From positions 1 to 64,000 of the forward strand of contig LT642152.1 of the NCBI GenBank assembly GCA_900128585.1: DNA of 64,000 nucleotides. The letters are read 5' to 3'. Shown piece by piece: positions 30,248 to 40,450 of the stretch. Every line of letters begins with the position of its first letter. Position 1 is the first letter of the stretch. This DNA is from Stramenopiles sp. TOSAG23-3. Its lineage: Eukaryota; Sar. The position numbers were made by a program, and so were the translations under genes. The notes beneath the pieces are model-generated. The model had not been told where the DNA came from and did no database searches. It saw only the letters and a list, made by a program, of their open reading frames with translations.

Positions 30248-31441
30248 ATGTCACAACACATGGACCTGCAGCTCTCAGAAAGTACTAGGACGAACCTGGC
30301 CTACACTGCTGTCGCAGCCGTCGGTGTAGGAGCGTTGCTCTTCGGCACAAAAACGGGGGAATCCTTACTGGTTAAAACGTGCTTGTACTTCCATGACCGT
30401 ATGCTGCTACCTGACTTTATTAATCGGTGGGGTTGCCGCAAGCTGATCGGGGGAAGGGAAGAGGAGCACGTTGGTGCCGACGGTCTGCTGGCCACCAAGA
30501 AAGCCTTTGTGGACGATTTGAAGAAACGGCCAATTGCAGAGCAAACGGCTGTGGCCAACGAACAGCACTACGAAGTCGACACAAGGTTTTTCAACCTCGT
30601 TTTAGGCAAGCGGCAAAAGTACAGCGCAGCGCTTTACCCGGAGAATACCACTGTTCGCCAGGCGGCGGAGTACTTGGACGAAGCGGAGATTCGAATGCTT
30701 GAAGTATACGCGTCCAGGGCCAAAATAACGAAGGACGACTCTTTCCGCATTATGGACGTGGGATGCGGATGGGGCTCCGTCACCTTGTGGTTCGCCGAAA
30801 CCTTTCCAAAATGTACCGTTGTGGGCTTCAGCAACTCAAACACGCAACGGGAGTACATAATGGACGAAGCCAAGAAACGGGGCTTGCTGAACGTGAATAT
30901 TTTGACTGGAGATATATCGACGGTGGATTTCGCGAACAACTCTTCTTTGGTTGGATCTTTTGACCGACTTATCAGCATAGAGATGTTTGAGCACATGAAA
31001 AATTACGGACGCTTGCTGAAGAAGCTCTCCGTCCTTTTGAAACCGGAAGGGTACCTTTTCGTGCACATATTTGTCTCGCAACTGCTACCTACCCACTACG
31101 TCGTCAAGGACGAATCAGACTGGATGACAAAGTATTTTTTCGAGGGCGGTACTTTGCCCTCCGATGATCTTCTTCTGTACTTCCAGGATGATTTCAGTCT
31201 CCAAGACAAGTGGGCCGTGAACGGGCGGCATTATTCGCTGACGTTGGAAGCATGGCTGCAAAATATGGATGCGAACTCAAGCGCGGTGAAAACGCTATTC
31301 GAGGAATACTATGGCAAAGGATCAAACGCCTACGCGTGGATGGCTCGTTGGAGGACATTTTTCATTGCTTGCTCAGAATTCTTCAATTTTGAGGGTGGGG
31401 AGAAGTATTACGTCAGTCACTACCTGTTTAAGCGGCGATGA
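30248..31441 (+). CDS. CMAS / coclaurine N-methyltransferase-like SAM methyltransferase
   Basis: Started at ATG 30248 (MSQHMDLQL), giving 397 residues; an upstream in-frame ATG adds 28 unlikely residues. A hydrophobic stretch at about residues 18-33 may anchor it. Family blocks follow: QHYEVDTRFFNLVLG, LDEAEIRML, the SAM-binding IMDVGCGWGSVTLWFAE, FSNSNTQREYI and ISIEMFEHMKNY. The protein ends in GGEKYYVSHYLFKRR. This is the cyclopropane-fatty-acid synthase superfamily branch that includes plant coclaurine N-methyltransferases and their many algal relatives. The acceptor (lipid or amine) cannot be decided. It is a complete single frame. Confidence 0.85.
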   Translation: MSQHMDLQLSESTRTNLAYTAVAAVGVGALLFGTKTGESLLVKTCLYFHDRMLLPDFINRWGCRKLIGGREEEHVGADGLLATKKAFVDDLKKRPIAEQTAVANEQHYEVDTRFFNLVLGKRQKYSAALYPENTTVRQAAEYLDEAEIRMLEVYASRAKITKDDSFRIMDVGCGWGSVTLWFAETFPKCTVVGFSNSNTQREYIMDEAKKRGLLNVNILTGDISTVDFANNSSLVGSFDRLISIEMFEHMKNYGRLLKKLSVLLKPEGYLFVHIFVSQLLPTHYVVKDESDWMTKYFFEGGTLPSDDLLLYFQDDFSLQDKWAVNGRHYSLTLEAWLQNMDANSSAVKTLFEEYYGKGSNAYAWMARWRTFFIACSEFFNFEGGEKYYVSHYLFKRR

Positions 31442-31625
31442 AAGAAAGATTTTTGCAAAAGAGAGTGGTACACGCGACTGTTTTGTTTTTACTCGTACGC
31501 GCACGGATAGAAGATAGAATTTAACAATTACACCATTTTTTCTCACAAATGGTTATTGTACTTCGTAATTAATTTAAGTTTTTCTTAATTTTATCCCCAA
31601 CCTCCCCGTTTAGATGCCGGAGACG

Positions 31626-34600
31626 TCAACACTCCCGGCGCCGCAGCGCTTTCACCAACTGCCTCCGAACATCGGGTCCTATTTGGCCACCCTTCAAAAG
31701 TGAGCTGTAATCAAAGTTGGGGGTTCCAAAGAGGGCCACGGCATCGGCACATTGCCGGCTGACACTTCGGAGCAATTCGTTGGAATTGTACACAAAGTCA
31801 AGGATCATGCCCGCGATTGCATTCTGAACAAGAGTGCTCGTACTTCCATACACACTTGGATTCAACAGTTCGTGGAAACTGCCGCCCACCACCTGCAGCA
31901 ACAGGTTCGAAGACTGCTGCGCCCCCAAATTACTTGCAAACCGCTCCACAAAATAAAGCACAAATTTGTGTAGCATTTTTGTCAGGCGTTTGGCATCCCT
32001 TTGCGAGGCACGACGCCCTTGCTGTTCGGCCGACTGCACGGTGGCAACCACCAGGGTTACCGATACGTTTGCGGACGAGATTATTGCCATCCCGGCTTCG
32101 GCCACAGGAATAGAGTTCATGTAAAAATTCCAAGGGGCACGATCGGCCGGTTCATCAGGCTCCTCTATAGTGCTAAATACGATAGACGGCCAAAGCATTA
32201 GTTTGGCCTCTTTCCACGTTTCCATGACCTGGTTGGGGTTCCAAGAAGACAAGTGCTTGCTTAGTCGAATCATCGACTGGCCTAAGCGTTCGTACAGGCC
32301 CATGACTAGCTTGTTTTCAGGAGCACCGTGTTCTCGGTGCAACTGGCCAGACAAAATGTGCAACAAACTCAACCAGCCTTCTACTATATTGTTACTTTCA
32401 AAGCTGTCGAACACCAGCGGGAGTGATTGGAGAGATAAAAACATACCACCAGACGCATTTATGGAGCACACGCTGATGGAGATACCCAGCCGTTCGACTT
32501 TGTTCCTGAACTGCTCGCCCGCAATATTGTAGAATGTACCGGAAGATAGGCCTTGGAGAGCGGTATGGGTCGTATTAACTATCTGGTCGAGAGCCGAGGC
32601 GTACGCTTGCGTGCGCTCCGGTTTTCTTAAACCATCGTTCTCTATCTCATCGGGGGAAAACGGCAGCGACGACATGACACAGTACACTATTTCCAGTTGG
32701 TTGATCAGCTGGGACTTCAGCAAGGGGCTGGCCGGATCCTGCGTTCCAAGAGACAACAATGTCTCAAATGGGTCTTGCAGAAGCCTTGTCAGCGAGTCCA
32801 GCATTAACGTCTCCGACGGGCACCATTTGACGATGGACGCAAAGGCAGAGATGCAGGGTTTGTACAGTTCAAGGTTGTCGCGCATCAAATGATTTTTCGA
32901 GAGAAAAGTATTCATTTCATGCTGCAACACATTGTTTGGGCTATTGAATTGAATAAGCAACTTCACCACAGTTTGCCCCTCCCCCACAAGCCGCTGAAGA
33001 GCCTTGACGGACGCAAAGTTAGAGACGGGGTCCCACAGGCCTCGCATCACCAGGGATACCAACGATTTCACAGTGGTGTGGCGCAGGTGGGGAACGATGG
33101 ACGCCGCGGTTCGTTCTGTGAGCTGTGCAATGGACATGAGCAGACGGGGGTTTATTGGCTCCTCGGCGCGCTCTAATTTTGCAAGCGACGATATGATAGC
33201 GTACAGCTGTGGCCACCCTTCTCCAATGATAGCAGACTCGTCAGTGTCGTCCAGCAGGTTCGGTGGACTTTTCTCCTCGAACTCGTCTTCGTCCTGGACG
33301 TTTATGGCATCGTCCAGTTCGTAGAGCAACCAAATTGCCGATTCAGCATGCTCCCATGAGGACGATACCTGTAAAATCTGCAACATTATGTTAAGAACGA
33401 TGTTATAGTCCATGCCGGGCCAAGTAAACGCCAACATGAGGGTTGCAAGCCGCGCGTGAGCCCTGAACTCTTCAAAATGCTCGACCTCATCTTCCTCGGC
33501 ATCGTTGTATGACGACAACCTTTCCTTATGGCTCAGCATGCATGCTGCATGAAGAGACTGCAGAAACTGTTCGGGTCGGAACTGCCTGGACTGCACGACT
33601 ACAGGCTTATCGCCAAATTCTTCCCAAAATGACAGCGCGAGGTTGCACAGTTTGTAGTTCAGTGTCGTGGTCGTAGTGCTTGCTCGACCATCCGTTCCAT
33701 CCACGAAGGATCCCGTCAGACAACGGTAGAAAAAATGCACCATCCTCGCACTCACCTGCTGCTCTAACCCCTGAAGGTCATCCAGCGAAGCCTTTCTGGC
33801 CCAACCCGAAGAGCCCATGATGGAGAAGAAAGCACTCGCAAGAAAGCACTGGATCTTGTGGTTTTCGTTGCGCTTAGAAATACTTCCCTGCACCAGTGAA
33901 TGGTGCAATTCAGACACTGATTTCAAAATGTGCTGGGCGACACTTTGGTCTGGCGATTGATAGAATTTGTAGATTATGGTCTCCATCAATTCGTACGTTC
34001 CAGGAGAAAAACTTGCGCTTAGCAAAGGCGTCGAAGCCAGGTCCATGGGGTTTATTTTCCCATTCAACACCCACGTGTTGAGGCACTCAAAAATTTGGGT
34101 TTTTTCGACCCAGTTTTGTAAAAAACATTGCGACAAAAGCTGCACCACTTGCTTCGATTTTGACCCCATGTAGTTAAGCCAAGGGACATGGTTGGTTGAA
34201 GTAGCTGGACAGTTCAGCGTATCATCGAATGCTACCCCGAGCCAAATAACGAACGTCTGGGCCACGTTGATTGCGTTTGCATTGCTGCCACTGGCTCCAT
34301 CAAGGGCAACCGCTTCTTCTAGCAGCGCCCAAAGAGTTTCGAAGGAAAGGCCAACGCTTCTGTCTGAAATGTATATGCTCGTGCACAGCGAGACGTGCGC
34401 TAAACACGCTCGCCGCCGAACACTAAATACCTTGCACTTGAACAAAAATTGGAGAATTGAAGAGCAGAGGTCTTTTTTGTCTTCGATGCCCAACTCTTCG
34501 ATATGCTGCCTGCATTTCATGTGCAGTGTCGTAGCACCAAAGTAAGCAGCGTGAAGGTTGCTCGAGTACTGGTCCTGAAGTAGCAAGTTCCGGCAGGCTT

Positions 34601-34745
34601 GCCAAGCAAGCTGCGAAGCTTGGAACTCTGTCAAGTATTTGTCGGCGCGAGAGCGGTCGTCAGCCGATGATACCGGAGAATACAAAACCCCCAAACATTC
34701 GACAACCGTCCCTTCAACGCTCACATGTCCACGATTGGGATCCAT
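31626..34745 (-). CDS. Transportin-3 / importin-13 family nuclear transport receptor
   Basis: Started at the Met at 34745 (MDPNRGHVSVEG), giving 1,039 residues; the frame extends 25 codons upstream without typical sequence. The N-terminus matches the importin-beta-type start of TNPO3/IPO13/Mtr10: VLYSPVSSADDRSRADKYLTEFQ, SQLAWQACRNLLL, AAYFGATTLHMKCR. The rest is a continuous array of HEAT-like helical pairs, as expected for a Ran-binding karyopherin of about 1,000 residues. TNPO3 imports SR-type splicing factors, and IPO13 both imports and exports. Which orthologue this is cannot be settled by eye. It converges with the methyltransferase gene with a gap of 184 nt. Confidence 0.8.
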   Translation of the reverse strand: MDPNRGHVSVEGTVVECLGVLYSPVSSADDRSRADKYLTEFQASQLAWQACRNLLLQDQYSSNLHAAYFGATTLHMKCRQHIEELGIEDKKDLCSSILQFLFKCKVFSVRRRACLAHVSLCTSIYISDRSVGLSFETLWALLEEAVALDGASGSNANAINVAQTFVIWLGVAFDDTLNCPATSTNHVPWLNYMGSKSKQVVQLLSQCFLQNWVEKTQIFECLNTWVLNGKINPMDLASTPLLSASFSPGTYELMETIIYKFYQSPDQSVAQHILKSVSELHHSLVQGSISKRNENHKIQCFLASAFFSIMGSSGWARKASLDDLQGLEQQVSARMVHFFYRCLTGSFVDGTDGRASTTTTTLNYKLCNLALSFWEEFGDKPVVVQSRQFRPEQFLQSLHAACMLSHKERLSSYNDAEEDEVEHFEEFRAHARLATLMLAFTWPGMDYNIVLNIMLQILQVSSSWEHAESAIWLLYELDDAINVQDEDEFEEKSPPNLLDDTDESAIIGEGWPQLYAIISSLAKLERAEEPINPRLLMSIAQLTERTAASIVPHLRHTTVKSLVSLVMRGLWDPVSNFASVKALQRLVGEGQTVVKLLIQFNSPNNVLQHEMNTFLSKNHLMRDNLELYKPCISAFASIVKWCPSETLMLDSLTRLLQDPFETLLSLGTQDPASPLLKSQLINQLEIVYCVMSSLPFSPDEIENDGLRKPERTQAYASALDQIVNTTHTALQGLSSGTFYNIAGEQFRNKVERLGISISVCSINASGGMFLSLQSLPLVFDSFESNNIVEGWLSLLHILSGQLHREHGAPENKLVMGLYERLGQSMIRLSKHLSSWNPNQVMETWKEAKLMLWPSIVFSTIEEPDEPADRAPWNFYMNSIPVAEAGMAIISSANVSVTLVVATVQSAEQQGRRASQRDAKRLTKMLHKFVLYFVERFASNLGAQQSSNLLLQVVGGSFHELLNPSVYGSTSTLVQNAIAGMILDFVYNSNELLRSVSRQCADAVALFGTPNFDYSSLLKGGQIGPDVRRQLVKALRRREC

Positions 34746-35627
34746 CGAAGGATTTTTTTTTATACGACGACTATTATCTGTGCAGCGCAACCTACTTACT
34801 GTAACCCACCATTCCAACAAAGTCTACGATACCAAAACGAACAAACAATACGTTCAATACGAACACTGCCACGTACTATATACACAAAAAACTAGAAACA
34901 CGTTTCCTTGGTTCGTACACCACACAAAAAACGTGTATGCCTGCAATTCTTTCTCTTTCTTTTTCTTTCAACACTAGATTTAGCCTATAAAACGAATCCA
35001 ATGTTTAAATTTGTTTATGTCCCTTTCTCTCAATCATATCAATTATTCGTCGTATTGCTTTATAAATCATTCCATTTCTACATACATGATTGTTTTTTAT
35101 TTTTTTTACTACAAACGAACGTATAATAATATATTTTTTTTTTGTGGTGGTGTGGTGGCACAACCAACAAAAAAGAACCAAAAAAAAAATAATAAAAAAA
35201 TAATAAATAAACAAAGAAGAAGAAGAAGAAGAAGAATGTATTAATAATTTAAATTATAGTCGTCTAGTACCTCTCTCTATATATTAAATACCTCTTCTAT
35301 AGCAGCAGCAGCAAGAAAAAAAGGAAGAAGAAGGGAAAATTATTTTTATTATTATTTCATCATATTTTTTTAATTTTTTTTTATTCCTCCTTCTTCTTCT
35401 TTCTTCTTTCTTCTTAAACTAATTTTAGTAGTATATAGTGTCTATTTATATTATTATAGCTTTATTTTATATTAGACTACCGAATCTCTCCTATTGTTTT
35501 TTTAATTTTATTATTCACAGTGCTGTAGTTATGTATCTTTCGAATTCAAACGAAGAACTATGATGAACGAAGTTGAAATTTTTTAATATCATTTTTTTTG
35601 CTTCTTCTTCTTCTTCTTCTTCTTCTT

Positions 35628-35658
<31 letters not shown>

Positions 35659-35925
35659 TTATTATTATTACTACTTTTTTATTATTTTTTGGTCGGTAAC
35701 TGACGACTAAAGAAATAGCATCGTATAGTACACTAACAAAATACCACTTACTTGATTGTTTTAGTCAAATTAAATAAAATTTATTAACTATTTATAAATG
35801 CATGACAAAATATAGTCTTTAACGATTCATGAAATAATTTAGAGCATCTTAAAAGTTTGGCAAACTTTGAACATAATCTATAAACATAGAAGATTATCTT
35901 CAAGAGTATAATTTGTATCGAAAGC
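34746..35925. other. AT-rich divergent spacer with (CTT)n and (GAA)n microsatellites
   Basis: No gene seen. It includes (GAA)n near 35215-35236, pyrimidine runs near 35388-35414, and a pure (CTT)n tract (35601-35657) continuing as (ATT)n. Confidence 0.6.
35601..35670 (+). repeat. (CTT)n followed by (ATT)n microsatellite
   Basis: About 57 nt of pure CTT repeat followed by ATT repeats, about 260 nt upstream of the cupredoxin-like gene. Confidence 0.95.
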
Positions 35926-36702
35926 ATGAGTTCTGCTGCAAAAGAGAACAGTGACCAAAAGGGCAACGCCCTGTCGGACGATGAGGACGAGGCCGTCTTT
36001 GACCGTGCAGCAATAAAACGAAGGGCGTTTGCAGAGCCACCAGCGCCGCACACTCCGGGCGAAAAGGGGGAGAAAAAAATATCATATGCTGTTGACGGCA
36101 TTGATGCCAAGAAGGTCGATGGGTCTTATCAGTTTAATTTTCAGGTTGAAAATTTTGAGTTCAAAGAGTCGAGAGAGTCTATTACCGTGCCCCAGTTCGC
36201 TATTTTGAAAGTAATTGTTCCCACGGACCATAGGTTTTTCGAGTGCGCTTTCAAGTTTGAGGATAAGGAGGGGACAGTATCCCCAACCTTGACGCCAGGG
36301 GATAGCTGGTATTACATATGCGATACTGCAGGCGAGTTTGAATTCGAAGACCCGGACTTCGATGAGCTCGGCTGCCTTGTAACGGTGGAGCCAATTAGGG
36401 ACGACGACAAAGCCATGCAGAAGTGCGCCGAAAAGGCCCGAAAACGGTTTTCGAAATGGAGCGAAAACGAACGGAAAAAGAAAGAAAAGAAGGACAAAGC
36501 CGACCAAGTCGCAGAGATGAAACAGAAAAAGAAAGACATGCAATACGATGAAAAGTATGAGAAAGCGGCTGCGAAGGAACGGAACAAAAGCGACAACAAT
36601 TTCGATTTTGAATTTTCAGAGGAAGATGCTATGCGTGAACAGATGGTGCAGGAGTCAATAGAAATGTACAGAAAAATGAAAGAAACGAAGTTGCAGGGCT
36701 AG
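35926..36702 (+). CDS. Hypothetical charged protein with a cupredoxin-like core
   Basis: 258 residues with no signal peptide. The first 70 are acidic and disordered. Residues about 65-165 form a beta-rich region: VPQFAILKVIVPTDHRFFEC, then LTPGDSWYYICDTAGEFEFE, then ELGCLVTVEP. This spacing recalls the second half of cupredoxins (PG-x-S-x-x-Y-x-C-x-x-x-G-x-F... G-x-x-x-V), but the His/Met copper ligands are not evident. The last 90 residues are Lys/Glu-rich coiled coil (KKEKKDKADQVAEMKQKKKD) ending with a short acidic motif. Function unknown. An intracellular beta-domain plus coil suggests an adaptor. Confidence 0.55.
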   Translation: MSSAAKENSDQKGNALSDDEDEAVFDRAAIKRRAFAEPPAPHTPGEKGEKKISYAVDGIDAKKVDGSYQFNFQVENFEFKESRESITVPQFAILKVIVPTDHRFFECAFKFEDKEGTVSPTLTPGDSWYYICDTAGEFEFEDPDFDELGCLVTVEPIRDDDKAMQKCAEKARKRFSKWSENERKKKEKKDKADQVAEMKQKKKDMQYDEKYEKAAAKERNKSDNNFDFEFSEEDAMREQMVQESIEMYRKMKETKLQG

Positions 36703-36830
36703 CTACTAATCTGCATAACCACTGGAATAAGAGCGTACAAAAATTATTTTACAGGTAAGACTTACACAAAAATTCATACGTAAAGATTTCTTAAGTACCA
36801 GTCGCCCGGACAAGCTTCGAGGCACGCGCC

Positions 36831-39446
36831 TTAAAAGGCCGTCGTCATGACACCCCTTGCTTTTGCTAATCGACGGGCCAGTTTGTGCAGGGGCAGGCCA
36901 TGATCGCTGCATAATTCCTCCGGAACTTCGCCGCCCGAATCATTGAAACTGGCTAACGTGGCTAATTCTTCGTCGGTTTTGCCTAAAAGATCGTGGAAGG
37001 GTTCGATCAGGAAGCCTATCTCCATCCCCAGCGCTGACAGGACGTTCATGATGTAGTCTATGTCTTGGGCAAGCTGTTTCGCCCCCTTTGCGGATATGTA
37101 ATCGATCCTCAAAATGTTGTTCGCGAGCATCGAGATTGCCCCTAGCGCTATGGTGGTGCTCCACGCGTCCACGTATGGGCTTTCTTCGTCGCCATCTTCC
37201 TTTGCCCCAGTAGACTTAACCGAACTTTCTAAAAACTGGAAAGAGAAATTCGTATTTCTCCAGCCCAATTCTGTGAGCAGGACGTCCCAATCTTCCTTTG
37301 CCAGCTCAACAATGTCCTTCGGTAGAACAATTCCCGATTCGGACGGTGTAAGCTCTGAATATTGTCCTAGCCGCTGGACCAACGACAGCATCCCCTCCCC
37401 TACAACGGTTGCGTACTCTTGGGGTCCGTTTGCAAGAGAAAAGTCATATCCATCGCCCCCGTCCTCATCGCCCCCATCATCATCATCGACTGCGGCCCAC
37501 TCTGGCATGCTCGGTATACCCTCAAGGTGCGCTCTTATAGATTCCAGTGAGAGCGTGTATAGAAGCTTCAACGAGTTTGTAACGTGGTCTTTGAGGGTTG
37601 CGACGGACCCTTCAAACGGTGAGATCCCATCCTCGCTCACCCGCACCAAATATTCAGAAAGCCGCTTTCTCAAATGGTTGCTTTTGCGCAGCCGGTACTG
37701 TGCTAGGACGGCAGAAATTTCTTCGACCTGTTTTTCATCCTGCTTTAAGTAGCGACCCCCGGAACGCATCGAAGTCTTCTCCTCCCCCGCTATGCTCGGT
37801 TTCCTGCCCAAAATACGCCTGTGATTTTCGCCTTGAAAGGTTCCGAGCACTTTCTTAATCGATTCTACAAGGGCCGAGCCCAGCTCATCTTGCGACAGAA
37901 TCCATCGTGAATAAATGAAACATGAGAATTCAAAAAGTCGAACAGAGAGGTCCAGCAAATTAAAGAACTGCGCGCTGTCTGATCCATGCACCTCGTCTTC
38001 ATCCTCGCCAGACCCAGAACTACCGTTCTTACCAAAGCAGTTAAGAACCAGATCGTGAATTTTCGCCCGCACCGTGCTGACCAGAGAGAAAAATTTCAAA
38101 ATTGCAGCGTCCACTGCGTTGCTCAGCTCAACACTCGCGGTTCCCCCCGTCAGACGCACGCACTGCTCCAGGAACGTTCGCGTCTGACCCACGAGAGAGG
38201 GCATGACTAACTTGACTTCGCGAAGGTATTGGGAGATTTCCCACTCTGTCGACAGCGACGAAAACTCGTCTTTTGAATTTGAAATGGTGCCGAAACGGTT
38301 CAAAAGTTCAGCGATCGCAGAATCTTCGTAACGCTCAAACTTCTCTTCAATTGGTTCAACTATTGTAAGAAGGGCTAGCTCCATTTCTGTATCCATTGCG
38401 GCAAGGGAGGTCAAACGCAAATTCCCTGATTTTTTCGCTTTCTCAGAAATGCTTGCCAGCAGCAGCTCTAGCGCACTAAGAAACGACATGGTTAAAGATA
38501 CAACCGAGAGAAAGAGGTCATCACTATAGTTTTTTTCGAGGCGGGAACGAAACGTTCCTGCCAGTGGCTCGAACAGGCCAACAATTACCCGGGCGAAGAC
38601 GGGCAGGACATGCTTTGGGAACAGCGTGCTACTGCGTCGTGCTTCCGTGTGCAAAGCTTTCAGGGTCGACTCGTAGAACTTTTGCAGCCAGTGGTTGAAC
38701 CCAGCGTGCTTGTCGTAAATATCCCATTGAACGCGTAAGGTGGACGCGCAGTTCTTGGCATACATTTCAACAAGCTCCATTTCGGCTCCCAGCAGCTCGT
38801 GCACTTTGACGAAATACTTGAATCGCTCGGTGGAGTCGTCGTTCAGTGCACCTTTCACGCTTGGGACAAGCGCTTCCTGCAGACGGTTTTGGAGCGATGA
38901 CATGGCATTTTGCCGCTCCTCTGCCCTTGGCAAGTCTGCAAGCATACCGATGCTATCTTTTAATATTACATACTTCTCCGCCGCAGTCTTCAATTCTTGC
39001 TCTTCTATCGCGGCCTCCAAAGCTCGGACATTTTTGTTCCAACTTGCACTTTTGCTTATCTTACTTTTGCAATTTTCCATGTTTTGCTTAACTATGTCCA
39101 AGCGAAGCAAGTGATCCACCACTACGGAGTCGTTGGAGTCGAAGCTGGATATTTCGGAGACGACGTCTTTCATTTGGTCCTTCAAGGTCTTGGACTCCCT
39201 CTCGATCCGCAGCATTTCTCTTTCCAGTCCTGGAGTTGCCAAAAGAACTTGCCCCATAAACTCTTCCAGCTGCACGTTCGTGTCTTCCATGCCGTACTGA
39301 AGCCGTAGAATCAAGGCTTTGATGGCCTTATTATAATCCGATGTGGTAGGTTCAGCGTCGCCAGAGGAAGAGTCTATACCCCCCAGCACATTGTTCAAAT
39401 ACTCCGTCAAGTCAAAATCTTCCTCCTCAAACGTGTACCCTTCCAT
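36831..39446 (-). CDS. COG7: Conserved oligomeric Golgi complex subunit 7
   Basis: Started at the Met at 39446 (MEGYTFEEEDFDLTEYLN), giving 871 residues. The start EEDFDLTEYLNN matches the family's opening DFDxxxWIN. It is followed by the long N-terminal coiled coil with LKDQMKDVVSEISSFD, LLRLDIVKQNMENCK, LADLPRAEERQNAMSSLQNRL and FKYFVKVHELLGAEMELVEMY, in the order seen in COG7. The remaining helical rod contains an acidic low-complexity insertion (DDDDGGDEDGGDG). COG7 is a lobe-B subunit of the Golgi tether together with COG6, encoded about 23 kb away here. The stop is only 128 nt from the stop of the cupredoxin-like gene (convergent). Confidence 0.85.
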   Translation of the reverse strand: MEGYTFEEEDFDLTEYLNNVLGGIDSSSGDAEPTTSDYNKAIKALILRLQYGMEDTNVQLEEFMGQVLLATPGLEREMLRIERESKTLKDQMKDVVSEISSFDSNDSVVVDHLLRLDIVKQNMENCKSKISKSASWNKNVRALEAAIEEQELKTAAEKYVILKDSIGMLADLPRAEERQNAMSSLQNRLQEALVPSVKGALNDDSTERFKYFVKVHELLGAEMELVEMYAKNCASTLRVQWDIYDKHAGFNHWLQKFYESTLKALHTEARRSSTLFPKHVLPVFARVIVGLFEPLAGTFRSRLEKNYSDDLFLSVVSLTMSFLSALELLLASISEKAKKSGNLRLTSLAAMDTEMELALLTIVEPIEEKFERYEDSAIAELLNRFGTISNSKDEFSSLSTEWEISQYLREVKLVMPSLVGQTRTFLEQCVRLTGGTASVELSNAVDAAILKFFSLVSTVRAKIHDLVLNCFGKNGSSGSGEDEDEVHGSDSAQFFNLLDLSVRLFEFSCFIYSRWILSQDELGSALVESIKKVLGTFQGENHRRILGRKPSIAGEEKTSMRSGGRYLKQDEKQVEEISAVLAQYRLRKSNHLRKRLSEYLVRVSEDGISPFEGSVATLKDHVTNSLKLLYTLSLESIRAHLEGIPSMPEWAAVDDDDGGDEDGGDGYDFSLANGPQEYATVVGEGMLSLVQRLGQYSELTPSESGIVLPKDIVELAKEDWDVLLTELGWRNTNFSFQFLESSVKSTGAKEDGDEESPYVDAWSTTIALGAISMLANNILRIDYISAKGAKQLAQDIDYIMNVLSALGMEIGFLIEPFHDLLGKTDEELATLASFNDSGGEVPEELCSDHGLPLHKLARRLAKARGVMTTAF

Positions 39447-40450
39447 GACGGGCCCCGTTCGCACTCGCCTAAGAAATAGAAACGTATCCAACACGAAACC
39501 GGTGCCGTGCAATTTTATGCATGTAATAAATCACTCTTTGTAGCACACATAAAAACACATAATCATACCGAATTTCTCTCTGTTCCCTTCACCAACGGAA
39601 GAATATACACGTAGACATCACTCTATATGAAATAAAATAATGGCATTGCCCAAATTATACAAATTTGCTTTTTGATCGACGATCATATTGTGCCTCATCA
39701 CAGCTCACAGCTTACTGGTACAACAAACAGCAAAACAACACGGATGGGACGGACGGGTGACACAGAGGAGGGAGAAAGTGGATAGATATATTTCCTTATT
39801 ATACCATTCTTTGTACTTGATATATACCCTATTAAGTTAGATATAGAATTTCAGCCGCCGCCGCCGCCAGTTGGTTCGATGATTTTTTTACTATTTTTTT
39901 CTTTTTATCTCTTCTTGAATGTTTAAGGTAGTGTAGCGCATTACATAAATAAGGAAAATAATACACATACAAAAATACAGAGAAACGATATTTCGGTGGT
40001 AGAATATTGTTCACCCATGAATCGACCCAAACGAGGCGTGAAGAAGATGAAGGAACGAGACAGAAAAAATAGGGGGGGATGCGATGCGATGCGATGCGAT
40101 GCGATGCGATGGGATGCGATGGGATGGGGAGAGGAGAGGCTGGTTAAAAATTTTATTAATAATATTATTACATTATTGGAATTATAGTCTGTTCTGGGAA
40201 AAGAGAGGTATTATTATTGTTATTGTTCGTATTACAATGGGGGTACATAATAATATTAATTAATACCTCCTGTTGTGAGCTGAAGAATAAATAGTACAAA
40301 CTAATAATTGTTGTTTTTTCATTACACAATTAGATATTGGTTACCGACGATGATGCAACACATTATGTCTGACTGAAAAGAGAGTTAGGATTTCAAACAG
40401 GTCGCATTTACGGGTCTCTGGTTAGTGATAATACAGCATTTGGCATAAAC
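39447..40450. other. Divergent spacer
   Basis: AT-rich, with a (GCC)n run near 39855-39866 and a GATGC pentanucleotide array. No gene seen. Confidence 0.5.
40078..40130 (+). repeat. (GATGC)n tandem array
   Basis: About ten units of GATGC/GATGG. The units are almost perfect at the left end and change to GATGG at the right. Confidence 0.9.
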
